64,000 bases of DNA from Dastarcus helophoroides (Eukaryota; Arthropoda; Insecta; Coleoptera; Bothrideridae): contig CM053332.1 of NCBI GenBank assembly GCA_028583605.1, forward strand, positions 10,962,442-11,026,441, given 5' to 3'. Both the position numbers and the translations under genes were made by a program. Position 1 is the first letter of the stretch; each line of letters begins with the position of its first letter. Below, piece by piece: positions 33,561 through 45,629 of the stretch. The notes beneath the pieces were generated by a model. The model worked only from the letters and a program-made list of their open reading frames with translations, was not told the origin of the DNA and made no database searches.

Positions 33561-34986
33561 AAGCAATATTTCAACAGAATTGGGCTGAAAAAAATCAGAA
33601 TTAAAAAAAAAGGTCAACATTTTGAGAATTCCAAATTTTGTTTCAAGATTGTGAAAGAATTGAAATTACAAGTTAAGTTAAAATTTGGAAAAAGTGTAAA
33701 TTAAAAAAAATGATAAATTGGAATTTCAAAATTTTCAAAGTATAAAGTCTAAATGTTTAAAAAAGTCGAGAATTTCAGTCAGAATTAAAAGAAGTCATTA
33801 CTTTCAAAAAGTCGAAACGAACAAAAGCTGGAACTTTGAAGAAAAAAAGTCTAATTTAGAATGCAAAGGTGTTATAAAAATCGAATTTAAAAACAGTCAC
33901 GTTTGCAAAAAAGTTGAAATTTCGAGTCCAAAATTTTAAAAACCTTTGCAAAAATTTAATAACAGGACGAGACTTTTGAAAAAAGGTCAACATTTTCAAA
34001 AATATAATCAAAAATGTGATATACTTAAAAAAATACTTCGAAATAAAGTCAAAATAATAAAAAATAATTTTATTAACAAAAACAGAAATTATCCTAAAAG
34101 GTTTCCAAAAAGAAAACTAAAATATGCCCAAAAATCATTATTTTAAAGGCTGGAATTTTCAAAAAAAGTGAAAATTTGAAGTCGAAATTTTCTAAATCAA
34201 GTTGAAATTTCGAAAAAACTCTATAACTTTATAAGGGAAATTCTGGAAAATATGGTTTCAAAATGTCAAACTCTTGAAAAAAGTTTCATGGAATTTTCAA
34301 GAAACGTCGAAAATTTGAACAAAAATTCGAAATATTTCAAACGGGTGATATATTGTATAGGATCAATATTTTAAAAAAATCCAAAAATTAAAATTATTTC
34401 TTTTAACCAAAACTCAACGTTTTCAGAAAGTCAAAATGTCGAAGATTTTGAAGATTGAAGTGTGAAAATTTTGATTGAAATTGTAAATTCGAATTTTTCA
34501 ATAAAAGTCGAAGCAAAAAAAGTTGACATTTTCGGTAAAAGTCGCAGTAAAACTTTTCTCTAAAGATTGAATTTTAAAAAAAAGCTGACATTTAAATAAT
34601 CACCGAAATTTTGAAAAAAAGTTAAAATTTCCAGAAGTCGAACAAAGTTGCAAATTTGTAAACAAGCACAAAATTTAAAAAAAAAAGGCAAAACTTCCAA
34701 ATAAAGTCCAAATTAAAAAACTCGATTTAAAAATATTGAAATTTTCAAGAATGAAATCGTATTCCTCAAAAGATCCATAATTTTTATATAAGACGAAGTA
34801 AAAAAAAAGTATTAAAAGAAAATTGAAATTTCAACAAAATTTCAATGATTGGAAACTTTTATAGAAAAGCTCTGCAGTTTTGATTTTATAGTGGTAATTT
34901 AGAAATAATCGTGACAAATTTCTTGGAAAATTATAACTTTTCACAAACAAGTTGAAATTTACAGGAAAACCTTGAAATTTTTAAAT

Positions 34987-35016
34987 AATACTTAATACTT
35001 AATACTTAATAATACT
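34987..35016. repeat. AATACTT short tandem repeat
   Basis: Three to four copies of a seven-base AATACTT unit immediately beside foldback copy 7. It could be a tail or an insertion-site microsatellite. Confidence 0.6.
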
Positions 35017-35200
35017 TTTGGTGGAGGTTCTTGGTCATCTTCAAAAATTGAAATACAAAACTTTTTCCCTGAAACCAAGAAAGATTAAAAACCACAACAA
35101 AGGTTCTCTAACGCATTTCGATAGCTAAACTATCATCTTCTAACTAGTATCTCTCTGAAGATGATAGCAGCAGAAATGATGATTTCAATTTTTAAAAGTG
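35017..35200. mobile_element. Hammerhead-bearing foldback repeat, copy 7
   Basis: Outer end TTTGGTGGAGG, then CCTGAAACCAAGAAAGATT, TCTCTAACGCATTTCGATAGC, a corrupted core (CTGAAGA reads TAGAAGA), then the opposite arm start AGTATCTCTCTGAAGATG, which stops after GATAGC. The dimer is truncated on the right. Confidence 0.75.
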
Positions 35201-37264
35201 TTACTGGAAAAAAATAAAAGAGGAAAGTGGATTTCGCGTTAAATGTCCTGTATTCAAAAATAATTAACAAATTAAAAAATAGTGGTCGTAGATCAGGAAG
35301 GATTTTAGCCCCCCCCCCCAGGTCAGACGAGCCATCTTCGCTTATGATCCAATTGAAATTCCTTTTGTTAAAAATGAAATTTTATTAGTAATGCATTACA
35401 TTCTGTATCGATTATACTGCGTAACTGGAAATTATGTTATTAAAATAGTTTTCAAACTGTGTTATAGCAAAATAGTTTGTTTTTGAGATTGTTTCAAAAA
35501 AAACTGATCGAACAACTAATTTATACCCTTTTTTTCTACATTATTTTCTACATTAACATATTAATGATATTCTTGGAATTTATCCATTTGAATTTAATTA
35601 TCTTAATTTCACGATTAAAATTTTCATGCATGGGTATTACGTGTCTGTTGATCATCGAAATGTAATTAGACTTGCTCTGTTTGATTGAAAATTATCAGTT
35701 TTTCACTTCGGAATGAGTAAAGTATTCCTTGAAGTTACTTTTATATTAATTTAAATATGGATTCTTGAGAATCGGTAGAGAAAATTAAAATTTGTATTAC
35801 TTAAATAATAGCGAGCAACTTTTAAGAAGTATAATAATTGATATCTAATTCAAATAAAAATTCCCACACAAAAACCATTAACCAGAAATGTTCGGATTTT
35901 ATATCAATTTATGTTTTTGGTAAAATAACAAGAATCATCAACTGACGAAGTATATGCGTTAAAGAAAAAATAAAATAATTCATTTCGTGAAAGCTCTTTT
36001 CTATCATTTCTTTGCAAAAAAAGGTGTACTTTCTCGATATACAATCAATAAAGCGAGAACACTTGCACGAAAAATAGATAATTATTAGAGCAGGACCGCG
36101 GTAAATCGTATCGATTCTCTCTTTGCTCGTCTTATTGCAAGTAAAGAACTCATCTCGTGTCATTAGACTCGCCTACACAAATCTGTTTTTAGTTTCGCAC
36201 TTAATTATAGTTGGGGTCCATGGCATAGTAAACTATAGTTTGTGCATAAAATGTATTCCGTAGTTACAAAATAAAGTTAATTAACAACACACCTCTTTAA
36301 TGATGTCTAAATGTAATTGTTTGCTGGTATCAAAACGTGTTAAATGTTTGGGGCCGAACAAACACCATTTTTTTAAATATTTCAACGGCAATATTTTAGA
36401 TGAGAAAGCATACACTTTGTGGTATCTGAACTTGTGCAAATTTAAATGCAATTATTTGTCAACTGAAGTTATAAAAATGATAGTAAATAAATAGATTTTT
36501 ACGATGCGCACGTTAGCTTTTATGTTGCAAAAAATCTGTAACACTTAAAATTGGATAAGTAAAATGACTTTCACTTCTTGATTGTATACTTTGGTCCATG
36601 GTCCAACATGCTTCGTTATAGCCAATTTCTGGAGATAATCGATCTCGTTATAAGGAGCTTCTGCTGCTGTATCAAGTATAATTAAGTATTTAAATAATTA
36701 TACAGCGAAATATTGCATAAAAATTTGTTGCCCATTTGCTTAACGATATTCGCCAGTCCACATTTTCAACTGCATTTTGTGATAGCCGTTTGATCGATCT
36801 ATGGATGTCCTAAACAATGTTTTTTTTTAAGAATGTGTTGCGCACCAGGCGCCCCCCATTAGGGAGAGGTTATGGGTTGATCTCCCCTTCTTCTAAAAGA
36901 GAGTATTTTTTCCCGATTTTTAAGTCTTTACTAAGTCGAATATGTGATTAAAATTAATGATGTGGTGGTGGTGGTGATTGGACCATCCTGTAGAGGTTAA
37001 TTAAAGAAAGGTCATAAATTATAAGGCAAGCCATGCTATCGGTCTTTAGGTGCATAGTCCTCATGAAGACGATTTTTATCATATGAAGGATTAGAAGTAT
37101 TTAAGGGATCATCATTAGGATTTTCCAAGCTGAATTGTCAGAGATGCAGAGTTTGTGAAATTACGAAAATTTCTTAATATTGATCTCAATATTTTCATAA
37201 AAACACTTGTCAAATATCTCACTTATTTCCCAAATATTCAACAAATATGATTTTTTTTATTATG
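35201..37264. other. Unique DNA, no gene recognised
   Basis: AT-rich unique sequence containing a C10 run (about 35311-35320) and a GGT microsatellite (36961-36977). Frames at 35477-35665, 35909-36163 and 36300-36494 are short and without recognisable family features. Confidence 0.35.
36961..36977. repeat. GGT microsatellite
   Basis: Five consecutive GTG/GGT triplets in otherwise unique DNA. Confidence 0.8.
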
Positions 37265-37422
37265 CAGTGGGTCCCACTGAGATAGGTTAAATGGCAAAGT
37301 ACTGCGTAATTTTGTGTCCATTAACATGTTATTAAGAACAGCTGATTGCCCATTTAACCTATTTTTCAATTTTATTTATAACGAAGTTACCCATGTAATC
37401 CCATATCCAGTGGTAAACACTG
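37265..37422. mobile_element. Candidate MITE with CAGTG/CACTG ends
   Basis: Begins CAGTGGGTCCCACTG and ends GGTAAACACTG. Internal inverted words AGGTTAAATGG (37282-37292) and CCCATTTAACCT (about 37349-37360) flank a 60-bp loop. A related sequence lies at 51251-51373. No clear target duplication seen. Confidence 0.45.
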
Positions 37423-38680
37423 TACATCTATTAATAATATACTAAATCCATTTGAACATAATTATGGTCACCAAATTTGGACATTATACCTAATTTTATT
37501 ATCATATACATTCAAAATGCGACTATTTAATGATATGATAGCAATTCTAAAAGCGGAGAATCCTGTAAAAGTATTTGCATCGCAAAACAACTAAATAAAC
37601 ATTCGCATTTAATGCAGATCCCGGACGAACCGTGTAATAATGAGATTAGGTTTGTTAATCTCAAATCATCCACGTGTAGAAATTAAAGTTGTAAGCTGAT
37701 TACTTCTTAATGTGATTTATGTTTTAGAGCATATACCGTTTTAACCTAGTGTCAAAAGCCCAATATTTCTAAAGGGCATCCTTTGTAAGTGTTTAAAAAA
37801 TATCCTGTTCCAAAACAGCTATACTTGTTTTATATTTCATAAGATGACGTTTACGTTTGATGAAACTTTGATAAAAAACTACCCATTGATAACAAAACTA
37901 GCAAAGAAAAATGTGGATATTTTTTGGCTCCTGATGCAGATGAGATTTCAGGCAGCTTCATGATACTACGTACTTTGAACCAAATTCAAATGTTTACAAA
38001 TTTATAATGAGATTCCTGTCGTTGGCGAAGTTCACCTGCAATAGATATTGCGCAAGAAATCCATCCTAAATATTGGGTTTTTAATATTTGTAAATATACA
38101 TCATGCACGTTTATTTACGAATTGTTGCATAATTTTACTCTAAACAGATGCACGTGCTCTTTGATAGTAAAATTAGACTTTGTGGAAAGTATTGCCTCAA
38201 TGATACATTATGGATATGCTGATCATTTAACTTTATTTACAATGATTGAAATTGTTACTTTTTTGTGGTAAACATGCTGAATATCAGTATCAAGCCAAGG
38301 TACAAGTTTAGGTGTTGTAGACGAATAATTAAAAGGAAATTGATAATTAGTGATAATCGTACTCTTAAATTGTTTATATTTTTCAAAAAAGAAATAATCA
38401 GTAGTTTGTCTAAGATTGATTGTCTAAGAAACTGATTTCATGAAGATTCGCAAAATATGCTCTCATAATCAGCCTTGACATTTTGATTTTACCAAAATGT
38501 GCCCACTCTTAAACTTTCTATACTGGGATTTTCGACAGTTCATATTTGGAGAACAGGCGTGGGAGCAACTTTAGTTCATTAATTTTACTGAAGAATTATG
38601 CTGAAAGTTGAAAAATATTAGTTTTGTGAAAAAAATCATTAATATAATTTCGTCACATTAATTATATAAAACCAAAATAT
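37423..38680. other. Unique DNA
   Basis: No gene or repeat recognised. Confidence 0.35.
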
Positions 38681-39035
38681 TGTTGCGCGTTTTCGGTTCG
38701 AAAATTAAAATTTCCTGAATTGTAACCACTTTATTTCCAAACTGATTTCGGAAGACTACAATTATAACTTAACTGACCAACCGATTAACCGACTAACTAA
38801 CTCACTATTTAATTAACTAACTATCCGACCAACTAACTAAGGAAAAGACTACCGCGTATTTGTAGGTACCGTTCCGGTTTCCAGAACGGAAAGTCGTACA
38901 GATATGACTTATCGCTTCCGAAAACATCTAGAGCGCTTATATGCCTTATGATCATTGTTGCGGGCCGCTTCCCATTATCCAATTTTTCTAGAGAATTCCT
39001 TACTAATACAAATTTTATAACTGCATTGTGTTACA
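38681..39035 (+). mobile_element. LTR of a gypsy-like retrotransposon (diverged)
   Basis: Begins TGTTGCGCG and ends TGTTACA, obeying the TG...CA rule. It is homologous along its length to 39417-39775: AACCACTTTATTT..AAACT, a CTAACTAACT-rich stretch, GACTACCGC, GATATGACTTATCG, GGCCGCTTCCC, TTTTTCTAGAGAATT. No adjoining internal retrotransposon genes were found. Confidence 0.65.
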
Positions 39036-39137
39036 ATAATTATTTTATACAAAATTGTGTTAACTTTCTGAATACAAGACTTAAGGAGTAGATTTAAATC
39101 AACTGAGAAAAAAATGTCAAATTGTTGTTACTACATA

Positions 39138-39289
39138 CAATCAACTTCGGATATAACGAGCCACCAAGGGGAACGTTCGTTATAGCCGGGTGTTCGTAGT
39201 AAACGAGCAAGAAATACCAACTTTCTTATGGAGATTGGACCATAATTTTGTTCGTTATATGCGGAGTTTATTGCATCCGAAGTTGATTG
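39138..39289. mobile_element. Candidate pogo/Tigger-like MITE
   Basis: A 152-bp segment with terminal inverted repeats CAATCAACTTCGGAT and ATCCGAAGTTGATTG (39138-39152 and 39275-39289). Internal ATAACGAG and TTCGTTATA words are the style of Tigger/pogo ends. TA precedes the left end. It sits between the two LTRs. Confidence 0.6.
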
Positions 39290-39416
39290 CAATAGAGAGC
39301 GAATTACATGCAATTTGCATATGCGTATGCAGTGCTAGTCTGTAACTTAGAGTAATTTCAGTAAATCAAAGACAGTTTTTTTTTTGGGAAATATGTTTGG
39401 ACACGTCGATTAATAT

Positions 39417-39775
39417 TGTTACGGGATTATCGATTCGAAATGATTATTAAACACTTGCTGAATAATACCCACTTTATTTTCAAACTAAACTCGGAACACT
39501 ACAACTGAATAATCAACTCACTTATTGACTTTTAACTACTAGCTCACTAATTATACTGACTGACTCTAACTAACTGACTCGAGGGAAAGGCGACCGCCTT
39601 ATATAGTTTTGGGTCCCAGGTTCTAGAAAAATCCCGCAGATAAGGCTTATCGTTTGCTGAAATTTCTGGAATGCTTATCTGTCGTTTGCTTCGTTATCGT
39701 GGCCGCTTTCCCCTTATCAGATCTTTCTAGAAAATTTTCTTACGTACTAAATTCTATAATTTACATTTCGCTACA
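39417..39775 (+). mobile_element. LTR of a gypsy-like retrotransposon
   Basis: Begins TGTTACGGGATTATCG and ends CGCTACA. It contains a TATA-like CCTTATATAG (39597-39606) after CTAACTGACTCGAGG, consistent with an LTR promoter. Related to 38681-39035 but better preserved. The two are 381 bp apart with no retrotransposon interior, so they are either independent solo LTRs or the remains of a deleted element. No clear 4-5 bp target duplication. Confidence 0.7.
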
Positions 39776-39799
39776 TTATTTTAATTTGTGCTCTTTTTG

Positions 39800-41355
39800 A
39801 TGTAGGAACATTTTATACAGTATATCCTAAATTTAATGTATGACGTAATTGACAATTTTTTTAAATGGCAACCCTATTTTTTCTTGACTAGTCTTTAAGG
39901 GTATGTCAAGTTACACATGCATACCAAATTTCAATTTTTTATTCCTTGCCATTTAAAAGATATTTATAAATTTAGTAACTAATTCGAAAAATCAAGAAAT
40001 CTGATTCAATTCAATACAATTTTCATAAAATTAAAAAATCGCGTATCAGAAGGTATTCGTTTGACATTTTTTGTCAAACTGGATTGACATCTTATCACAA
40101 TCTTATAAAAAAGTTAATAAAACCAAATAAGAAGAGTAGTATCGTATTAATCGAAGAGGCTATTAGTTTGTCGTTTGGTGAGGAACACAATTTATTAAAA
40201 AGTCGACCAAAATGCCGTACTTAACTGAAACCCACAAGATTGAAATTTTAATAATGATTGGCTGCGAAGATAGAACAAGAACACAAAATGAAGTTATTCG
40301 TTTATTCAGAGAGAAGTATCCCGATTTACCACCCATATCGCAAAGTGAAAGTTGAAAAACAGCTTCAGGAAAATGGGCATTTCAGAAAAACAAGTAATCT
40401 CCTTCAGAATGCGCTTAATGAAAATATCAAAATTAATGTTCTTCTCTCTGTCGAAGAAAATCTTCATGTCCCCACTAGTCAAATAGGTAGGGAACTCAAA
40501 ATTAGCCAGTCTTCAGTTGCAAGAATTCTAAAAATGCAAAAATTTCATCCTTAGTAAAGTGACAATCCTCCAGAAGACTCCAGTTTTGCGAACAAATGAT
40601 GGATCTACCGGACAGAAATGTTCTAAGCATAGAAAATATCCTTTTTTCAGATGAATCCAACGTTTATGGTAAAAGGTGAACTAAACCGTCAAAATTGTCG
40701 TTACTCGGCAGGATGAGGGAAGGCCACACTCAGCATCCCCAGAGAAAGTCAATGTTTGGGCAAGGATTGTTGGTAATCGAGTTATAGGACCGAATTTTCT
40801 TCCAAGGAAATCTCAATGGGGCAGGATATTTAGAATTTTTGCAGGAAGAGCTAATTCCTGATTTAGCTATTTTGTTTCCTGATCCGGTTGAAGCTGATGT
40901 CCCGAATAGAAACATCTGCTTTTAACAAGACGGTACCCCTCCTAATTTTGCAAGACTTGTCCGTATCTGGATGATGCATATTTCCAGATAGATGGATTGG
41001 TAGAAGAGAATCTTTTGAATAGCCATCCAGGTCTTCGGACTTAACACCTATGGACTATTTCTTGTAGGAGTATTTGAAGAGCAAGTTTTTAAGACCCAAC
41101 CTGCAAATATTGAGAAGTTGAAAGGACGAATGAGGCAGGAGTGTAGATCAAATTGCCCCGAAGTAATTAGAAATGTTTAAAACGAGTTTCAGTTCCGTTT
41201 AGGATATTGTCAGTTAGTAAATGGACAACATTTTGAACATTTATTGAAGAAAGATTATTGAGTTGAATCAGCTTCCTTGATTTTTCAAATTAGTTAATAT
41301 TTGTTAAATATCTTTAAAATGACAAGAAATGAAAAACTGAAATTTGGTACGCATG
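39800..41355 (+). mobile_element. Tc1/mariner-like DNA transposon, right end truncated
   Basis: Long inverted repeats, about 50 bp, start CATGCATACCAAATTTCA at 39916 and end TGAAATTTGGTACGCATG at 41355. They flank a broken transposase. The left end probably extends to about 39800, but the matching right outer part is missing because foldback repeat copy 8 begins at 41356. Confidence 0.75.
40212..41262 (+). pseudogene. Tc1/mariner-like transposase with DUF4817-type N-terminus, broken
   Basis: The ATG at 40212 opens MPYLTETHKIEILIMIGCED and continues through FREKYPDLPPISQSE, the DUF4817-like DNA-binding start of this family. A one-base shift follows, and the next frame reads LQENGHFRKTSN, then SVEENLHVPTSQ and SQSSVARILK, a second helix-turn-helix. 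Later blocks are recognisable in scattered frames: ILFSDES (first catalytic Asp, about 40650), KVNVWARIVGNRVIGPNF, QDGTPPNFA (second Asp, about 40929), and SSDLTPMDYFL (41032-41064), which is followed by TAG. A stop also lies just before QDG. Multiple shifts and stops show an old, inactive copy. It belongs to a different lineage from the two mariners elsewhere in the window. Confidence 0.85.
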
Positions 41356-41493
41356 AGAGATACTGAAGATGATAGCTTGGCTATCGAAAAGCGTTATGCA
41401 GCCTTTGTGGTGGTTTCTAATTTTTCTTGGTTTCAGGGGACGAGATTTGTATTTCAGTTTTTAAAGATAACCAAGGACCGTCCGTTCCACCGA
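41356..41493 (+). mobile_element. Hammerhead-bearing foldback repeat, copy 8 (single arm)
   Basis: One arm only: GAGATACTGAAGATGATAGC, GGCTATCGAAAAGCG, GGTTTCAGGGGACGAG, ending with the outer end GTCCGTTCCACCG. The hammerhead core is present (CTGAAGA 41363-41369, stem II, GAAA), but the stem III pair is lost (A-GC-G). It abuts or replaces the right end of the transposon at 41355. Confidence 0.8.
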
Positions 41494-41494
41494 A

Positions 41495-42744
41495 AAAAAA
41501 AATATTTTTAAACCGCAATTTTGAAAAATGGCTAAAAATTAATGTAAAAAATACTTAATTTTGAAAAAAATATCGAGATTTTAAAAAACGAAATGTATTA
41601 AGTCGAAATTTTCCTAAAGTCTATTAATTTAATTTAAAACATAATTTTGAAGGTTAAATTTAAAAGTACAGTCGAAAATTTTCAAAAACATGTAGTCAAA
41701 ATTGTCAAAAAAAGTCTCAAACTTAAAAAAATGTCGAGATTTGAAAGAAAAACCGAAAATTTCAAAAAAGAAACGGAATTTTGAAAAATAGACTAAATTT
41801 AAAAAAAATGTTGAAAGTTTTAAAGGAACGAAATTTTCAAGACTAAAAATTTTCAAAAGATAAAATTTAAATTCTGACAAAAGTCGAAAATTAATAAATT
41901 CCAGATCTTGAAAAATGTTAACATTTTTATCAAAAGTTGTAATTTTTAAATAAAAGTCGAGACTTTTTAAAAGGCCTAAATTTCTGGAAAAAAATCGTTG
42001 AATCTGAAACTGGAATCTGAAATCGTATTAATTTAAAAAAAAGCTGTACAAATTTTCTGAAGAAAGGACGAATTGAAGAAAAAAATTAATAAAAAAGTCG
42101 GGATTTTAAAGATTCAAAATTTAAAAAAAAATGACAGAACATTACTTAAAACATATGGAAAATGGGAAAATATCGAATTTTTTGTGAATAAAAAAACTGT
42201 TAAGCTTTAAAAAAATTTAAATATTTAAAAATTTTGAATTTAAAAATAAATAAAATTTTGAAATTTTCAAAAAAGAAGAAATTTTGATAAAATGTCGAAG
42301 ATTCAAATCTACAATTGGTGCTGAATAGAAGTAAATTTTTCAAAAAAAAACCGAGATTTTTGAAAAAATGTAAATTTTGAACTCGCATTTTTTTAAAAAT
42401 TTCTCATATTTCATAAAACGTTGACATTTTTAAAAGGTCAAACATTTTTAGAGAAGTTGAAATTTTCAAAAAATTCGAAATTTTCAAAAACATTTTCAGA
42501 AAAATATTAAAAGTTAAAAACAACAAAATCTTGAAAAAACGGGAAATTTTAAAAGTCGACTTAAAATTAACAAATTTTTTTTAAAAAGCGGAATTTTGAG
42601 AATAAAGTCGCTATATTAAAAAAATCGAAACTTTGAAAATAATTTGAAATTTACCCACCTCTCAAAAAGCTATATTTTTAGGAAACATAAAAATTTTTAA
42701 AAAAGGCGAAATTTTCTAAAAGTGAATTTAAAAAAACTGACATT
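41495..42744 (-). repeat. Low-complexity repeat block, purine-rich on + strand
   Basis: AAAAAGTCGAAATTTTC-type repeat of one polarity, without genes. Ends at a GC-richer junction at about 42750. Confidence 0.75.
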
Positions 42745-43171
42745 TTTAGTGGGGCTGTGGCGGAGCGCTGACCAAACGAATTAATGAGTAGATTTAAGAC
42801 TTCAAATGAATTTTTCTTTGAAGATGTTTGAACACAATGGACACATTATAAGTTCTTTACGCCCCGGTAGGGAAGCGCGTCCACTGGTTAAGAAGTCCCG
42901 CTTTACAGCATCATCGGCATCATATGCCAGAGGTGTTAACTATTTAATTGACATATGCGCACAATAAATTTATCACCAGAAATATAAACACTTGGAATGA
43001 AACGGAAGTAATTATGATAGCAAAGGTTATACAATTTAATCAAACCGCAAAATACTTCCGTTCGGTTAAACAAAAAGTGATGACCGATCTAATAGTAAAA
43101 ATAAAACAAAAATACTGCCCAGAACTGGCATTCTTTTCTCTGGACAAGCTGGAATGTTTCAGACATTTTAT
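42745..43171. other. GC-richer junction and unique DNA
   Basis: Two GC-rich patches (GGGGCTGTGGCGGAGCGC near 42753 and GCCCCGGTAGGGAAGCGC near 42862) look like parts of an unrecognised mobile element. A 78-codon frame (42948-43184) has no family resemblance. Confidence 0.3.
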
Positions 43172-43612
43172 TACTAATATATAAATGCAAAAGTGTGTTT
43201 GCCAGTTTGCTTTCCTCAGCTCAATTACTGAAGTGATTTCGACGAAAATTGGTATAGACATTCCTTATGATGCAAAATAATTAGTATATTATTTTTTTAT
43301 TTAAAACTTATATGCAGGAAGCCTTACAACCTTTTTATACGATCTAAAGGAACATAGAGAAGGGCAAAAGTGTCAGCGCTGTGATCTTTATTTTAACAGC
43401 GACATCTCTCCTTAGATACATACACGAACTATTACCATAAAAGTAGGCTTCTGTATTATCGATTTCAGTAATATTACGTTACCGCTTTACAATTTGAAGT
43501 AAAAATTAATTTCAAATACAATTTACATATAAAATTGTTTCGTAACTTTTATTCAGTTGCATTGCAGTTATTTATGCAAGTTCGCTAACGAAGTCGCGGG
43601 CAACAACTTGTA
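43172..43612 (+). repeat. Interspersed family 'ACTAATATATAAATG', longest copy
   Basis: Starts ACTAATATATAAATGCAAAAG, then GAAGTGATTTCGACGAAAATT, and ends GAAGTCGCGGGCAACAACTTG. This start and end resemble abundant arthropod repeats that I associate with non-autonomous Helitron-type elements. The class assignment is inference. Confidence 0.55.
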
Positions 43613-44839
43613 CGTTATATATTTTTTGAATTGTTGTCACGTCTACATGGTTAAAAGCGACACTTGGAGGGATCTATATCTGTATCCAGACAGGGTTAGT
43701 CACAAAGAATACCTACCAACTTTCTAATTTAAGATGTCTAATTTTGAAGATTTAAATATTTTTTAAAAAGACAAATTAGTTGGTAAAAAACTCTTAATTA
43801 GAGTGCAGCTTTTATTATAATAAATAATAACCAACTTTTTTCTTTTCCTATAAAATTATTTTGCGTATTTTTGTAATATGGCGTTGTGTTTTTGTTATTC
43901 GCGTACGTTTTTTAATCCTTTTAGATGTTTTTTATGTTTAAAAATGTTACCTCTGGGGCTTGTATTTGATTACCTAGTTGTACTCTGTTTCTTGTACAAC
44001 ACGTTACGTTTAAGTTTCTTCCTTTAGTTGTTATATTTTGCATCTTTATTCTTTGTAGATACTTGCCTTCTAATTATGTATTTCTTCCACTGTGCTATGT
44101 ATTTTGTCATCGCTCTTGTTTTGTTCCATGAAAAGTTGAAAGTGTTTTGACCGTAGATCTAGGATTTTGACCAATATTTTACCTATAAATGTACTAGAGC
44201 TGATTGTATATTTCTTATTCGATTTAACGTTGGAAACCATAGGCGTGGTAAATTTTTATGCTAAAAAGCGTTATGAATGTTAAATTTATTTATTAAGAAA
44301 ATGCATCCTGAATCGTGGATTCAGCTGCTACAGGTTTTATTGTAAAAAATATTCTTGATAAATTCACAAATCCTTCTGTACGTGATCTTTAGAATAAATT
44401 TATGCATTCTTTCCACGATGGTCACAAAATATTTCAGGACAGGTATAAGGGTCCTCTGAACCGTGAGCTATTGTCGAATGCAAAATTCTTTAAATCTCTG
44501 GTCCGAATGCAGGCGGAACACCTGCCTTCGTGGCAATAAGTGTAATTTATTTTCGTTTTCAAAGAACCCACTTCTTCCAAGAACATCTGCTTCCTCCGGT
44601 ATTTTATTGTTCCTCGTGCCATCTAATTTACCGCATGATTAATATGTGCACTGTGAAATTAACTTTAGCATGCACACGAAGCAGCACATGCCGAAAATTA
44701 CTATAATCTCATGCAATTTATATAAATTAATTTATCCATGAATCTTACTTTAATTTGACAAATATTAAAACACAAAAGAAAACTATGTTCCAAAAGGAGC
44801 TTTTATTCCCTTACCGTATTGATAATCTTTATCATAACT
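43613..44839. other. Unique DNA, no gene recognised
   Basis: T-rich unique sequence. The 62-codon minus frame at 44434-44622 is unrecognised and is not supported as a gene. Confidence 0.35.
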
Positions 44840-45195
44840 AATATATAAATGAGAAAGTATATCTGTTTGTCTGCTTCTTGGGTTTTCACGACTCAATTAC
44901 TGAAGCGATTTTGACAAAAATTGATGTAGGCCTACCTTGCTAAGCGAGATCGTTAATAGGATACGTTTTATCCCGAAAATCTGTTTCAGATACACGCAAA
45001 CTAATATCATATTCAGAAAGAGTAAATAACCTGTCTATTATGTAAAATAAATGATTTGATAACGACGACAGCGAAATATAACGATAGAGCACAACTTCAT
45101 CGTAACTTTGGAGGTAGAATTATTTTAATATAAGGGTCGTAACAGCGTCATCTAACGTGATATTTCGCAACTTTGCTGCTCCATATATTAGCCGG
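44840..45195 (+). repeat. Interspersed family 'ACTAATATATAAATG', copy lacking 3' end
   Basis: Starts ACTAATATATAAATGAGAAAG, then CTCAATTACTGAAGCGATTT and GATACGTTTTATCCCGAAAA, and ends near GCGTCATCTAACG. Its inner half matches 10207-10440. Confidence 0.6.
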
Positions 45196-45234
45196 AGACT
45201 CTCTGGGCATCGAAATGTACACATTAGTGATGTA

Positions 45235-45390
45235 TAGGGTGCATAACATTTTTAAAACATCGATACTGAATTCAATTGATGTATCGAAAAAGATATATCG
45301 ATATGTTTTGATACATCGGTAAATTTTATTCGATATTCGATGTATCATAAATACAATACCATACAGCAGAACGTCTCAACCAGCGAGACG
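45235..45390 (+). mobile_element. hAT-like end with ATCGATGTATCGA words
   Basis: TAGTGATGTATAGGGTGC at the edge is followed by repeated ATCGAT and GATGTATC words. A related end in opposite orientation lies at 49560-49723. The flanking 8-mers do not match each other, so the two are probably not ends of one element. Low-complexity DNA follows at 45400. Confidence 0.45.
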
Positions 45391-45629
45391 AGCCCCTCAT
45401 TATTTCCCTGTTTTAAAATTCCTACTTTTGAAAACAAATTTTTACTTCAAATTTTCGACTTTTTTAAAAATTTTGTCTTTCAAAATTCGACATCATTTAT
45501 TTTATTAAATGATTCGACATTATTTAATAAAACATTTCCGCTTCTGTTTAAGTCTTCGGTTTTTTTTAAATTAAATTTTGAAAATTGTAGCTATTTATAA
45601 AAATTTCATTTTTTAAGCTTTGAATTTTT

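Larger units (their letters stand above)
30477..35016 (-). repeat. Low-complexity repeat block, purine-rich on + strand
   Basis: AAAAAAGTCGAAATTTTTGAAAA-type sequence, one polarity for about 4.5 kb, interrupted by an interspersed repeat at 30729-30905. Contains the higher-order array at 30960-33560. After 33560 the units are less regular and include K/N/S-rich chance frames. Confidence 0.8.

Noticed and set aside
36841..36910. GC-rich patch considered as a possible tRNA or SINE promoter
   Set aside because: No plausible A-box and B-box pair and no cloverleaf could be seen.
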